From CAYUQT01 sp964596165 (lineage in GTDB: Bacteria > Planctomycetota > Phycisphaerae > UBA1845 > JAFGLZ01): 60,588 nucleotides of DNA. The notes under the pieces are model-generated. The model ran no database searches, was not told where the DNA came from, and worked only from the letters and a program-made list of their open reading frames with translations. The position numbers and the translations under genes were made by a program. Of the stretch, positions 1 through 8,970 are shown one piece after another. The stretch is taken from the NCBI GenBank assembly GCA_964596165.1, contig CAZQTW010000040.1, positions 1 to 60,588 on the forward strand. The letters are read 5' to 3'. Positions within the stretch are counted from its first letter, which is position 1. Every line of letters begins with the position of its first letter.

Positions 1-720
1 CCCCAGCACACTCGCCGGCCACGGGGAGGGCGGAGCGTTCGCATCCCGAAACAGCCGCCAGTAGTCCGGAGGGACAGACTGCGACAAGGCGTGAAAGCCC
101 CCCACTTTCACCATGGCGATAACCAACAAAACGACCGAGCCGATCACCATAAGGACGACCTGAAACGCATCCGTGACGGCCACCCCCAGCAACCCTCCGC
201 TAACCGTGAAACTCGTCGCCACCCCCCTCAACAGCAACAAGCACGCCCACAAGGGCCAATTCATCAGTTGGCTGAGCAGCAGCCCCCCCGCGTACAGCGT
301 CCCCCCGAGCCACAGCACCACGGTCGTAAACAAGGCATACCACGCGACGAAGTCCCGGCACGTCCGGCTGAACCGCCTTTCCAGGAACTCCGGCATCGTG
401 GAGATCCTTGTGTTCATGTAATGGGGAACGAACACCATCGCCAACAAAAGCAGAAACCACCAGGCGAGCCATTCAAAATTGGCCGCGACCATGCCCGACG
501 AATACGCCACGGCGCACGCCGCCAGCATCATCGAGGGGTTGATGTTCGTCCCCATGATCGAAAAGCCGATGTAAGGCCATCGCAGACTCCTGCCCGCCAG
601 AAACAAGTCCGACGACTGCTTTCTCCTGAAGCTGACCCAAAAGCCCAGCGCGAGCACGCCCACCAGATAGACCGCGATGACGACGAAGTCCAGCGTCTTC
701 AGCGAACCGGCAATGCTCAC
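1..720 (-). CDS. Sodium:solute symporter (SSS family), 5' part, cut by left edge
   Basis: The frame is open from a GTG at 720 to base 1, giving the first 240 residues of a multi-pass inner-membrane transporter. An AGGAGG at 725-730 sits 4 nt before the GTG. Residues 11-29 form a first membrane helix, followed by the SSS-type stretch DLFLAGRSLRWP (about 38-49), then hydrophobic segments near 52-75, 83-100, 128-150, 153-165 and 187-205. Members couple Na+ to uptake of sugars, sialic acid, amino acids or similar; the substrate cannot be read from this part. The gene lies 37 nt downstream of the PHP-domain gene on the same strand, so the two are probably co-transcribed. The C-terminal half is outside the window. 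Confidence 0.85.
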   Translation of the reverse strand, partial: MSIAGSLKTLDFVVIAVYLVGVLALGFWVSFRRKQSSDLFLAGRSLRWPYIGFSIMGTNINPSMMLAACAVAYSSGMVAANFEWLAWWFLLLLAMVFVPHYMNTRISTMPEFLERRFSRTCRDFVAWYALFTTVVLWLGGTLYAGGLLLSQLMNWPLWACLLLLRGVATSFTVSGGLLGVAVTDAFQVVLMVIGSVVLLVIAMVKVGGFHALSQSVPPDYWRLFRDANAPPSPWPASVLG

Positions 721-757
721 AATGCCTCCTTTCGCTCAATGAGGAATCGCTGCTCGG

Positions 758-2059
758 CTACTTGACATAAATCGGATTGCCGATCACCCACGGCCATTGC
801 TCGCCGGCAAGCGTGACGAACGCCTCACACCGGTACACTCCCGACTCCGCAAGAGAATACGTGCATCTGTCGGCGGACGCCTCGTGAATGACCTTGCCGT
901 TTCTGATGATCCGAATGCCCGCCTCGGCCGGCAAAACGGCGCGCAACGTCAGACCTGATTGCCATGCGACCTGATCGCCCACCGTGCCCAAGGGTCTTCC
1001 GTCTCGCTCCACCCAGAACCCCATCGACGGCAAGGGCGCAATGATCTCGAAACCCAGGACCATCCGACCCGTCCGCAACGCGTGCCGCACGGTCTTCTCG
1101 GAGACCCCGTCGATCTGCATGAACGTCCCCACATGGCGCATGCTCCGCTCGTAGGGATCCAGCTTCATATCCGCAATCACGGTCGGCTCGGACACGTCGG
1201 TCTGCCGACCGAAAACGTTCCTCAGTATCTTGGCCGCAATCCCTTCCGCCTTGTAAACGCGCTTGGAATCGAAGTCGAACACCTCGACCGTCCCGTCGGG
1301 CATCGCCACGAGCTTGAACGCCACGTTCTGATGGCTGTCGTTCGCGGCCAAACCGGCGAACGGCGCTTCGAGCGTGAGTGCGTCGTACCTGGCCATGAAG
1401 GCCGCCGGATAGTCCACGTACGCCTCAAAAGCCGCATCAAGATGATCCTTGACGGAGGCCAAGTTCACCATCATCGCCATCAGGAGTTTCTTGGCGGGCT
1501 CATCCAAGACGTCGGAGTGCGTGTTGTAGATCTCCATACCGGCAAAACCCGCCCGATCGAAGCCAAGGCGCTCCTCGGGATGAGAGACGAACCGGAGATC
1601 CTCCTCGCCCTGTGTCCCCGGCCAGAATATCGCCCCTCCCTTTTCGACACCGGCCAAGAAGTAGACCCCGTCGATCCAGCCCTTCAGCCCTTCCCGGATC
1701 ACGTCGACCTTATCGCTCGGGTGTTCGGTCATTCCGACCACGCGCGTCCCCGTCGCTTTGGCCGCCGCAACAATCTCCGTCACCGTGCCGCGACTGTCGT
1801 GCGACAACCGGCTGTGCATGTGAAAGGTCCCTCGAACGAAGGGATAGGGCACGTCCACGCGCTGGACCTTCTTGGCCAGCGCTTCACGGTCCCGGTCAAA
1901 CCGCTCAAGCTGCGCCTTCGACAGGCGGCTGAAGATCGAGAGCCTGGCCGGACGGCTCGTCGGCTCGGTCGCAAGAGCCGGACGGCTCTCGGCTCCGACC
2001 GCCGAAACCAACCTCGTGCTCAGAAGAAACGCGGCAATGCCAAGGCACAGCGATTTCAT
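758..2059 (-). CDS. Secreted PHP-domain (metal-dependent phosphoesterase-like) protein
   Basis: A 433-aa protein. Start chosen at ATG 2059 because a GGAGGAA lies 6-7 nt upstream and the resulting N-terminus (MKSLCLGIAAFLLS) is a signal peptide; the frame extends 12 codons further up without such support. PHP-type metal motifs are visible: HMH at 80-82, TEH at 111-113, a glutamate after GV near 139, SHPEE near 159, and a late NDSH. PHP proteins bind two or three metals and usually hydrolyse phosphoesters; exported members in polysaccharide-degrading bacteria are poorly characterised. The C-terminal 100 residues look like a beta-sandwich. It is followed closely by the symporter, suggesting a secreted hydrolase plus uptake pair. 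Substrate unknown. Confidence 0.8.
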   Translation of the reverse strand: MKSLCLGIAAFLLSTRLVSAVGAESRPALATEPTSRPARLSIFSRLSKAQLERFDRDREALAKKVQRVDVPYPFVRGTFHMHSRLSHDSRGTVTEIVAAAKATGTRVVGMTEHPSDKVDVIREGLKGWIDGVYFLAGVEKGGAIFWPGTQGEEDLRFVSHPEERLGFDRAGFAGMEIYNTHSDVLDEPAKKLLMAMMVNLASVKDHLDAAFEAYVDYPAAFMARYDALTLEAPFAGLAANDSHQNVAFKLVAMPDGTVEVFDFDSKRVYKAEGIAAKILRNVFGRQTDVSEPTVIADMKLDPYERSMRHVGTFMQIDGVSEKTVRHALRTGRMVLGFEIIAPLPSMGFWVERDGRPLGTVGDQVAWQSGLTLRAVLPAEAGIRIIRNGKVIHEASADRCTYSLAESGVYRCEAFVTLAGEQWPWVIGNPIYVK

Positions 2060-2212
2060 GCAAGGTTCCTCCGCGGACCGCCCTGCGGTTTTCAACCGTC
2101 TTGTCTGGAACGTCCGCCGACACCCGCTCGCCGATCGTGCATTGTAACCGTAAGGCCGCGTGTCACGCGACCCGCCCGAGGTCGGAATCGCGCCCGCGCC
2201 ATGTGACCGGAA

Positions 2213-3232
2213 CTAGACGAGATAGGGAAAGGAGACGGCCGTTGTGAAGCGCGTCTTCAAATCGAGCGACTCGATCCTCCCGCGCGGCACGAAGAAGAAC
2301 TCCGTGGCGGTCCGGAGAGCCTGGATCGGATCGGCCCCGACCCGCAAAGGGCCATACTCTCTCAGAGCTTGGTCGTGGGTCAAATACAGGAACCCGTAGC
2401 CCAACTCTTCCATCAGCGCCGTTACTTCCGACGTACGGTACCCGAAGCGAGGCAGGCTGAACCCGCTCACCAGTTCGCACTGGACAATGGGTTTGAATCG
2501 CCGAAGGGTCTCGAGGCCGCCCCGAATTGCCGGCAACTCCGCGCCCTCGATGTCGATCTTGATGTAGTCAACACGCTCGACGTTCTGTTGGGCGGCATAG
2601 TCATCGATCGTGATGCAGGGGATCGAATAGCCGCCGGACGCGTCCTCCGGCCGCACATACGCCACGCCGAAATCCGCCGGCGACCCCACGGCCACAACAG
2701 GACCCGGCCGATCCCCCACGGCGCTACGAACCAGGTGAACATTTGACAGGGAATTCTCGTCGCGATTCAGCACGAACACCTCACAGGACCGCTCGGCCGG
2801 TTCAAAGGCATGAACGCGTGAATGCGGTTTGGCCTTCGCGACCGTCAGGGCGTAATACCCGTAGCTGGCCCCGATGTCGAAGAATACGCCCTCTTCGGGA
2901 AAGTTGTTGACGATGAATTCGACCTGCACTCGGTCGTTGGTCCCGTTCATCTCCATATGCCGTAGGCCCAACCCCGGCACATAGGCAAACCAGACACCGT
3001 CGGCGCTCTTGACGAACAGGTGATTCTGCTTCAAGAGGATCTCCCGCCGCGACAGGCCGTATCGCTCGTGCAGTCGGAGCGTCTCCTCCACCCACCGACC
3101 GAACCGCTGCCGTTCTCGCCTCATCTCCCGCTTTTCGAGGAAACGGTGTCCCAAGGTCGACCGCGCCTTCCGCAACGCGCGATCGACCGGCGAGCGCAAC
3201 ACCCCGCGTACCGGCCTACCCGATTCACCCAT
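2213..3232 (-). CDS. FkbM family methyltransferase
   Basis: A 339-aa protein with a class I SAM-dependent methyltransferase core. Motif I reads FFDIGASYGYYAL near residue 120, the acidic post-I loop is HAFEPAE, and the FkbM signature IKIDIEGAE is near residue 220. FkbM enzymes O-methylate sugars, polyketides or glycans. The N-terminal 100 residues are basic and carry no obvious signal peptide. It lies 186 nt downstream of the GT2 glycan synthase gene on the same strand, so a role in modifying an exported or surface polysaccharide is a reasonable inference. The Shine-Dalgarno before ATG 3232 is weak. Confidence 0.88.
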   Translation of the reverse strand: MGESGRPVRGVLRSPVDRALRKARSTLGHRFLEKREMRRERQRFGRWVEETLRLHERYGLSRREILLKQNHLFVKSADGVWFAYVPGLGLRHMEMNGTNDRVQVEFIVNNFPEEGVFFDIGASYGYYALTVAKAKPHSRVHAFEPAERSCEVFVLNRDENSLSNVHLVRSAVGDRPGPVVAVGSPADFGVAYVRPEDASGGYSIPCITIDDYAAQQNVERVDYIKIDIEGAELPAIRGGLETLRRFKPIVQCELVSGFSLPRFGYRTSEVTALMEELGYGFLYLTHDQALREYGPLRVGADPIQALRTATEFFFVPRGRIESLDLKTRFTTAVSFPYLV

Positions 3233-3418
3233 AACTGACAGCCCCTTGCCTGCTCAAAGCACACTCCCGACCATCAGGATATCGACTTGCGGATAGGGCA
3301 GCAGGGAAAAAAGGCACGGAACGGGAGGCATGACAAAACAAGACCCCCACGCGGGAACACATCGCGGCGGCTTACCCGAAACCGACGCTCGCCCGTCGCT
3401 CCGACAGGAGTCCCCCAT

Positions 3419-4984
3419 CTACCGAATCGTGCCGGCGCGTTGATCGGCCTGCTCCGAGGAAGATTCATGGCTTCGCACGTACTGACCGTAGAACGTGCTG
3501 ATGCTCACGTAGAGATAACCGCTGGCGAAAAGAATGATGAAGGGAACGCCGGCGAGCGCCACCGACTGTCTCAGCGCAAGAATCACGCAGATCAAGAGGT
3601 AGATGCCGATGGCCAGCTCCACATATGGCTGAAGCTTGATCCTGTAACGGAACGTTTTCGCTCGGCCGCGCCACCGATGATCGTCCGCCGTCGTCATGCC
3701 GTACTTCGGCGTTCGGACAAACTCGCCCGGTTTGCCGAAGAACCCCTCCAACGCCGCTCGCGCGTTGTTCAACGAAATGCCGATCCCCACACTCATGAGA
3801 AACGGCAGGTACTTCAACTTGTCGGCCCACGTGTGAAAGATCTCTCGCTGGCTGCACAGGTAGAAGGCGCTGGGCGAGCATGTGGCGATGACGAAAAGGG
3901 AAATGCTGAACAAGATGTTGTTCACGACCTGGTTGTCTTCAAACAAGCTGAGCCGCATGTGCATCGCCGGATACAGCATCAGCGTCAACGCCACGATGTA
4001 AAGATAAACCGTGCAACTGGTCAGATGGAAGAAGGCCTCCATCTTGATCTTGTAAGGCAAACGCGAGCCCAGTATCCGAGGCAGCAGCTTCTTGCACGTT
4101 TGCGCCCCCCCCTTGGCCCATCGGTGCTGTTGCGCCTTGAACGACTGCATCTCCGGAGGCAGTTCGGCCGGACTGACCAGATCGGGAAGGAACAGAAACT
4201 TCCACCCCTTCATCTGGGCCCTGTAACTCAGATCAAGATCCTCCGTCAACGTATCGTGTTGCCAGCCGCCGGCCTCCTCGATGCATGCCCTGCGCCACAT
4301 GCCCGCCGTGCCGTTGAAACTCATAAACCGACCCGAACGGTTCCTCGCGGCGTGCTCGATGACGAAATGACCGTCCAGCAGAATGGCCTGTGTTTGCGTC
4401 AACAGCGAATGGTTGCGATTGATGTGATCCCAGCGGGCCTGCACCATGCCAACCTTGGGGTCCGTGAAGTAATGAATTGTCTTCTGCAGGATGTCCCTCG
4501 GCGGTATGAAATCGGCATCGAAAATGCAGACGAATTCGCCGGTTGCGGTCTTCATCCCGTTGGCCAAGGCTCCGGCCTTGTACCCGGAACGATCCTCGCG
4601 GTGGATGTACGTCACGTTGTGCCCCTGAGCGCGCATCCGTTCGACCGTTCGCCGGGCGATTTCTCGTGTCTCATCCGTCGAGTCGTCGAGGACCTGAATC
4701 TCCAGTCGATCCGGGGGGTAATCGATCTGACACGTCGTCTCAATGATCCGCTCCGCTACGTACAGTTCGTTGTACATCGGAAGCTGAACCGTGACGCGCG
4801 GAAGCTTAAGGAAGCACGCGTTCAGCTTGGGCGTGTTCTTCCGATGCTTATAGTACAGGTGGACCAGTTGGTAACGGTGGAGCGCGTAGATGCACACCAA
4901 CCCCAGAACGGTCATGTAGACGACCAGAAAGGCCTTGTGGAAAAGCCCCGCCGCAAGTAGGCCAGTCTCGGTCCCACCAACCAT
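3419..4984 (-). CDS. Membrane glycosyltransferase family 2, cellulose/glucomannan synthase-like
   Basis: A 521-aa processive GT2. One N-terminal membrane helix (about 15-36) is followed by the cytosolic GT-A domain with DDSTD (100-104), DAD (156-158), TED (247-249) and QQHRW (285-289), the D, DxD, TED, QxxRW set of processive beta-glycan synthases. Four or five membrane helices follow (from about 318 onward). The layout resembles CslA/BcsA-type enzymes without a PilZ domain. It should polymerise and export a beta-linked glucan or mannan from a nucleotide sugar. No BcsB/C-like partner is nearby; FkbM follows downstream. A promoter candidate is seen at 5050-5077. The GTGAGG upstream is only 2 nt from the ATG, so the start is slightly uncertain. 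Confidence 0.88.
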   Translation of the reverse strand: MVGGTETGLLAAGLFHKAFLVVYMTVLGLVCIYALHRYQLVHLYYKHRKNTPKLNACFLKLPRVTVQLPMYNELYVAERIIETTCQIDYPPDRLEIQVLDDSTDETREIARRTVERMRAQGHNVTYIHREDRSGYKAGALANGMKTATGEFVCIFDADFIPPRDILQKTIHYFTDPKVGMVQARWDHINRNHSLLTQTQAILLDGHFVIEHAARNRSGRFMSFNGTAGMWRRACIEEAGGWQHDTLTEDLDLSYRAQMKGWKFLFLPDLVSPAELPPEMQSFKAQQHRWAKGGAQTCKKLLPRILGSRLPYKIKMEAFFHLTSCTVYLYIVALTLMLYPAMHMRLSLFEDNQVVNNILFSISLFVIATCSPSAFYLCSQREIFHTWADKLKYLPFLMSVGIGISLNNARAALEGFFGKPGEFVRTPKYGMTTADDHRWRGRAKTFRYRIKLQPYVELAIGIYLLICVILALRQSVALAGVPFIILFASGYLYVSISTFYGQYVRSHESSSEQADQRAGTIR

Positions 4985-5049
4985 AACCTCACCCGGTGAA
5001 AGAAGATACTCTTCGACCCTTGGTCGAACTGCCCGCGCCTGTTGTTCCT

Positions 5050-5077
5050 ATTGTAGCGTGGGGTCGCCCCAATGCAA
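5050..5077 (-). promoter_or_regulatory. Candidate sigma70-type promoter for the GT2 gene
   Basis: On the minus strand TTGCAT (5072-5077) and TACAAT (5050-5055) are separated by 16 bp. The spacer contains the palindrome GGGGCGACCCC. A start near 5043 would give a leader of about 58 nt to the ATG at 4984. It falls between the end of the HIT gene and the GT2 gene, implying the GT2/FkbM pair is transcribed separately from the ribosomal cluster. Confidence 0.4.
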
Positions 5078-5126
5078 GTCGATTCGGAGCCCGTCGGTCT
5101 GATGCACGCAACCGACCGGCGATTAG

Positions 5127-5552
5127 CTACTTGAGTGCCTCGATGATCCTCGTCTGGATGGCCTCGGCCTCGCCCTCCGCGTAGGACCGTGCGGGCCAGC
5201 GGTACCCCAAACCGTCACCGGCGCGTCGCGGGATAATATGGAAATGCACGTGAGGAACGAGTTGGCCGCTAACCTCGCCGTTGCTCTGAAGAAGGTTGCA
5301 GCCATCGGCGCCGGAAGCCCTGACAACCGCCCGGGCCAGTCGGGGCAAACTCCCCGCCACCACGGCCGCCGTCGAATCATCCAGATCCCACAGGTACGTC
5401 GCATGTCGCTTGGGTATGACCAGAAGATGCCCAGGGGCAAGCGGTCCGATGTCCAGGAACGCAAGGCAGTGCTCGTTCTCGAATACCCGCTTGGAGGGAA
5501 TGCTCCCGGCAATGATCCGGCAAAACACGCATGAGGAATCGCTGTCGGACAT
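5127..5552 (-). CDS. HIT-family nucleotide hydrolase (HINT-like)
   Basis: A 141-aa protein from ATG 5552 (the longer open frame upstream has no family similarity; GTGAGG lies about 9 nt before this ATG). The histidine triad HVHFH is at 101-105. C8, C11, H50 and H101 match the zinc site of HINT-type HIT proteins. Members hydrolyse nucleoside phosphoramidates or AMP conjugates in the cytosol. It lies 107 nt after rplQ on the same strand and may be the last gene of the ribosomal transcript. Confidence 0.92.
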   Translation of the reverse strand: MSDSDSSCVFCRIIAGSIPSKRVFENEHCLAFLDIGPLAPGHLLVIPKRHATYLWDLDDSTAAVVAGSLPRLARAVVRASGADGCNLLQSNGEVSGQLVPHVHFHIIPRRAGDGLGYRWPARSYAEGEAEAIQTRIIEALK

Positions 5553-5659
5553 GGCTCGAACCTCACGGGGGCGCGGACAACCGATCGAACTCGGCCGCGC
5601 CAAACCGCCGCGGGGGTGGGGAAAGCCGGAGCGCGGTCCCCCGCCAAACCGACCCACCC

Positions 5660-6355
5660 CTAGCCCTGGTCGGGCCGATCCTCGTCGGCTGCGGCATCCC
5701 CGGATGCCGCCGTTTCCGCTTTCTTGGCCGCTTTGGCCGTCGCCGCCGCGCGTCGTTTGCGGGGACTGCCTCGCTCGATCATCTCGAAACGAGCCTTTAC
5801 CCTGCGCCGTCTTGCCGTTGGTTCCGGACGCGTTACGGAGCCCGGGTTGGCCTCCTTACCGACTAGTTGGAGAACCGCCAACGGACTTGCATCCCCCGCT
5901 CGCGAATCGGGAAGCTTGATGATGCGGGTATAGCCGCCCGCTCGATCCATGTAGTCGGCCGCCACGGTGCCGATCAGACGCCTGACGACGGACTCGGCGG
6001 TAAACGGCGTTCCCGTGCGGGCTTCTCCCGTCCGGTGCCGTCGCCCGCTGCGAGCCCGAAGGACTCTGGCCCGAGCGGCATCGGACATCTCCTCGTACGC
6101 CTCGAGATGGTCCGCCGGAATGATGGCCCGATCCGTCAAAACCTGAATGATCCGACGCCGAGCGCCCAGATCACCGTCGCGGGCCTTCTTGGCCATCGTA
6201 ATCAACCGCTCAACGAACGGCTGGGCTTCCTTGGCCTTGTACAGCGTGGTGCGAACTTGCCCGTGCTCAAACACGCTTTGCGCCAGGTTGCGCAGCGTCG
6301 CGATGCGATGCGCCGACGTCCTGCCAAGCTTTCTACCTGCCATACGATGTCGCAT
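5660..6355 (-). CDS. rplQ: Ribosomal protein L17
   Basis: Encodes L17, a large-subunit protein near the exit tunnel. The N-terminus MRHRMAGRKLGRTSAHR and the following LRNLAQSVFEHG are typical. The total length, 231 aa, is well above the 120-130 aa of many L17 proteins; the excess includes an Ala/Lys/Arg-rich tail ending in acidic residues (from about 190), which looks disordered. It starts 30 nt after rpoA, the usual alpha-operon order. Confidence 0.97.
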   Translation of the reverse strand: MRHRMAGRKLGRTSAHRIATLRNLAQSVFEHGQVRTTLYKAKEAQPFVERLITMAKKARDGDLGARRRIIQVLTDRAIIPADHLEAYEEMSDAARARVLRARSGRRHRTGEARTGTPFTAESVVRRLIGTVAADYMDRAGGYTRIIKLPDSRAGDASPLAVLQLVGKEANPGSVTRPEPTARRRRVKARFEMIERGSPRKRRAAATAKAAKKAETAASGDAAADEDRPDQG

Positions 6356-6385
6356 GGTATTCGTCCCACCTTTACCGCGCTCGGG

Positions 6386-7435
6386 CTACTTCGCTTCGGC
6401 GGCAGCACCTTCACCGGCCGCGCCCTCGGCACGTTCGGCCGCTTGGGCAACCGGCACCGCGATCTTCATCCCCAACGATAGACCCAAATCCGACAGTTTC
6501 CGCTTGACCTCTCGAAGACTGGTCTTGCCGAAGCTGCGCACCCGCAACAGATCCGCGTCCGTCATCTGAACAAGCTGACCCACCGAGGCAATTCTGACCG
6601 AGTCAAGGCAATTGGCCGCCCGGACGGACAAATCCAATTCGGAAATCGGCATCGCCAGCTTCGCTTGAAGCTCCGCATCGATGCCCTCGCCGCCGGCCTC
6701 ACCCGCGCCTTCGGCCACCAACTCATCGCCGACGTCGAAGTACTGAACGAATGGGTTGAGGTGCTTGCGAAGGATCTTGGCCGCTTCCACCAAGGCCATC
6801 TCGGGCGTGATCGTCCCTTTCGTCCAAATCTCCATAATCAGACGGTCGTAGTTGACGCGCTGCCCAACCCGCGTGTCCTCGGTGCGATAGCGCACCCGGG
6901 TGACCGGCGAAAAGACCGAATCCACCGGAATGACGCCGATTTCCGACTCCGCATCGGCGTTCTCCTCGGCCGTCACATAGCCGCGGCCCGTCTTAACCGT
7001 CATCTCCACGTTGAACTCGATCTTGTCCGTCAACGTGGCCAGAAGCTGATCGCCGTTGATGATGCGGACGGCCGAATCAACCTCGATATCCGAAGCCCGA
7101 ACCTCGCCGGGCCCCTGTTTGCGGATGAACATCGTCCTCGGTCCTTCGCCGCTGAGTTGAATGACGAGCGACTTGATGTTCAGGATGATGTCCGTGACAT
7201 CCTCCAAGACGCCGTTGATGCTGCTGAACTCGTGCTGGGCGCCCTTGATCTTCACGCGCGTAACCGCCGCACCTTCCAAACTGCTCAGCAGAATCCGCCG
7301 AAGGCTGTTGCCAACCGTCGTGCCAAACCCCCGTTCGAACGGCTCGATCATGAAGAGCCCGTAGGTGGGGGTACTGACGTCCTGATCCAACTGGACCTTC
7401 GTTGGCAACTCCAAATCGCGCCACCTGATGCGCAT
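6386..7435 (-). CDS. rpoA: RNA polymerase alpha subunit
   Basis: A 349-aa alpha subunit. Start placed at ATG 7435 (MRIRWRDLELP) because GGGAGG lies 9 nt upstream; the frame runs 20 codons further up without support. The N-terminal dimerisation domain carries FERGFGTTVGNSLRRILLSS and a C-terminal helix-hairpin-helix domain (about 250-320) has DADLLRVRSFGKTSLREVK. The protein ends in an Ala/Glu-rich tail. It scaffolds beta/beta' assembly and contacts UP elements and activators. Located between rpsD and rplQ as in most bacteria. Confidence 0.98.
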   Translation of the reverse strand: MRIRWRDLELPTKVQLDQDVSTPTYGLFMIEPFERGFGTTVGNSLRRILLSSLEGAAVTRVKIKGAQHEFSSINGVLEDVTDIILNIKSLVIQLSGEGPRTMFIRKQGPGEVRASDIEVDSAVRIINGDQLLATLTDKIEFNVEMTVKTGRGYVTAEENADAESEIGVIPVDSVFSPVTRVRYRTEDTRVGQRVNYDRLIMEIWTKGTITPEMALVEAAKILRKHLNPFVQYFDVGDELVAEGAGEAGGEGIDAELQAKLAMPISELDLSVRAANCLDSVRIASVGQLVQMTDADLLRVRSFGKTSLREVKRKLSDLGLSLGMKIAVPVAQAAERAEGAAGEGAAAEAK

Positions 7436-7498
7436 CGGGTTGGCCTCCCTTTTACGAATGCTCCGTTGCCCCGGGATGTCCGTTTCCAGGGGCAACTC

Positions 7499-8131
7499 TT
7501 AACGACTGCACATTTCGACGATCAACTGTTCTTCCACGGGGATCTGAACATCATCGCGCGTCGGCAGCGCCACGACAACTACCTCCAACCGCTCGGGCGT
7601 GACCTGCAACCAGGGCTGAACCGTTCGCCCGCCCTCCGCCTCGAGGTGCAGGCGCACCAGCTTCTGGCTGCGTTCGCTCCCCTTGACGCTGATCTTATCG
7701 CCTTGCTTCACTTGGTACCCGGGCCGGTTGATCCGACGACCGTTGACGCAGATGTGACCGTGACCGATCAACTGACGGGCCGTTCGGCGCGATGCGGCAA
7801 ACCCCGCCTTGTACAAGACGTTGTCCAGCCGCCGTTCCAGAAGACACAACAGCGCAATGCCGGTGTTCTGACGAAGGCGCTCGGCTTTGCGGAAGTATAG
7901 GGCAAACTGCCGTTCGAACACGCCGTAGTAGCGCTTGACCTTCTGCTTCTCGCGCAACCGGACGCCGTACGGCGTCGCCTTTCCACGCCGCCACGAATGC
8001 ATGCCGGGCGGGTTGCTGCGATTCTGACGTTCCATCGCGCACTTGGCCGTCTCGCAACGGACGCCCTTCAGCATCAGTTTCACGCCTTCGCGGCGGCAGA
8101 GTCGACAAACCGGTCCGATGTGTCTTGACAT
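7499..8131 (-). CDS. rpsD: Ribosomal protein S4 (zinc-binding form)
   Basis: A 210-aa S4 starting at ATG 8131 (MSRHIGPVCRLCRREG). C9, C12, C26 and C31 form the zinc site of the C+ type S4. The S4 RNA-binding domain (about 98-160) includes RLDNVLYKAGFAASRRTARQ. S4 nucleates 30S body assembly and often represses the alpha operon. It starts 5 nt after rpsK, suggesting translational coupling. Confidence 0.98.
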   Translation of the reverse strand: MSRHIGPVCRLCRREGVKLMLKGVRCETAKCAMERQNRSNPPGMHSWRRGKATPYGVRLREKQKVKRYYGVFERQFALYFRKAERLRQNTGIALLCLLERRLDNVLYKAGFAASRRTARQLIGHGHICVNGRRINRPGYQVKQGDKISVKGSERSQKLVRLHLEAEGGRTVQPWLQVTPERLEVVVVALPTRDDVQIPVEEQLIVEMCSR

Positions 8132-8136
8132 ATCCG

Positions 8137-8538
8137 TTACACCCGACGTCGTTTCGAGGGACGACACCCGTTGTGCGGCAGCGGCGTCACGTCCTCAATG
8201 CTCAGGATCTTCAGGCCCGCCGTCTGAAGGGCCGTGATGGCCGACTCGCGCCCGGAGCCCGGCCCCTTCACCTTGACTTCCAGTTCGGTGACACCGAATC
8301 GCTTGGCCTCGTTCGCAACAAACAGCGCCGCACGCTGAGCCGCGAAAGGCGTGCTCTTCCGAGTTCCCGTGAATTTCCGCTCGCCCCCACCCACCGGCAC
8401 CGAACCCGCCGACGCCCAACACAGCACCTCTCCCCCCGGTTCCGCAATGCTGATGATCGTGTTGTTGAAGGTCGCCTTGATGTGCGCGACCGCCTTGGCC
8501 ACGTTCCGGCGCACCTTGCGCTTTGACCCTTTAGCCAC
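8137..8538 (-). CDS. rpsK: Ribosomal protein S11
   Basis: A 133-aa S11 of the 30S platform. The N-terminus MAKGSKRKVRRNVAKA, the core HIKATFNNTIISI and the C-terminal DVTPLPHNGCRPSKRRRV are family hallmarks. Its start overlaps the end of rpsM by 8 nt, consistent with coupled translation. Confidence 0.98.
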   Translation of the reverse strand: MAKGSKRKVRRNVAKAVAHIKATFNNTIISIAEPGGEVLCWASAGSVPVGGGERKFTGTRKSTPFAAQRAALFVANEAKRFGVTELEVKVKGPGSGRESAITALQTAGLKILSIEDVTPLPHNGCRPSKRRRV

Positions 8539-8920
8539 GGTGCATCTCCTTCACGCCCTTCTTTCCGGCAACCGTCTTGCGCGGCCCCTTGCGGGTTCGG
8601 GCATTCGACCGCGTTCGCTGACCGCGAACCGGCAGTCCCCGACGATGTCGCAGTCCTCGGTAGCACCCGATGTCGCGCAGCCGCGCAATACTCTGCTGCA
8701 CCTGACGCCGGAGCTGACCCTCCACCACGTAACCCCGGTCAATCGCCGAGGCAATCCGGCTGATTTCGTCTTCCGACAGCTTGCCCGCCCGAACCGACTC
8801 GTCGATTCCCGTCTCCTTCAGAATCCGTCGGCTCAGCGTCGGACCGATGCCGTAAATGTACTGAAGCGCGATCACGATGCGCCGGTCATTCGGTATGTCC
8901 ACACCCGCGATACGAGGCAT
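8531..8920 (-). CDS. rpsM: Ribosomal protein S13
   Basis: A 129-aa S13 of the 30S head. MPRIAGVDIPNDRRIVIAL and YIYGIGPTLSRRIL are diagnostic, and the C-terminus is the basic GQRTRSNARTRKGPRKTVAGKK tail. It follows rpmJ by 50 nt and opens the alpha-operon part (rpsM-rpsK-rpsD-rpoA-rplQ). Confidence 0.98.
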   Translation of the reverse strand: MPRIAGVDIPNDRRIVIALQYIYGIGPTLSRRILKETGIDESVRAGKLSEDEISRIASAIDRGYVVEGQLRRQVQQSIARLRDIGCYRGLRHRRGLPVRGQRTRSNARTRKGPRKTVAGKKGVKEMHRG

Positions 8921-8970
8921 TTCACACTCCCTCAGGCGAACAACGGCGATCCGACCCGTTCACTCCTGAT

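Noticed and set aside
91..765. 224-codon plus-strand frame over the symporter region
   Set aside because: It is a shadow of the minus-strand symporter; its composition (His/Arg/Gln-rich) is that of an antisense frame in GC-rich DNA.
959..2206. 415-codon plus-strand frame opposite the PHP gene
   Set aside because: The PHP motifs and signal peptide are on the minus strand; this frame is antisense shadow.
3287..4960. 557-codon plus-strand frame opposite the GT2 gene
   Set aside because: The minus-strand GT2 has complete family motifs; the plus frame has none and matches an antisense shadow.
5018..5126. Possible terminator after the HIT gene (GTCGGT/ACCGAC stem)
   Set aside because: Only 6 bp with a 12-nt loop and no T-run; too weak to call.
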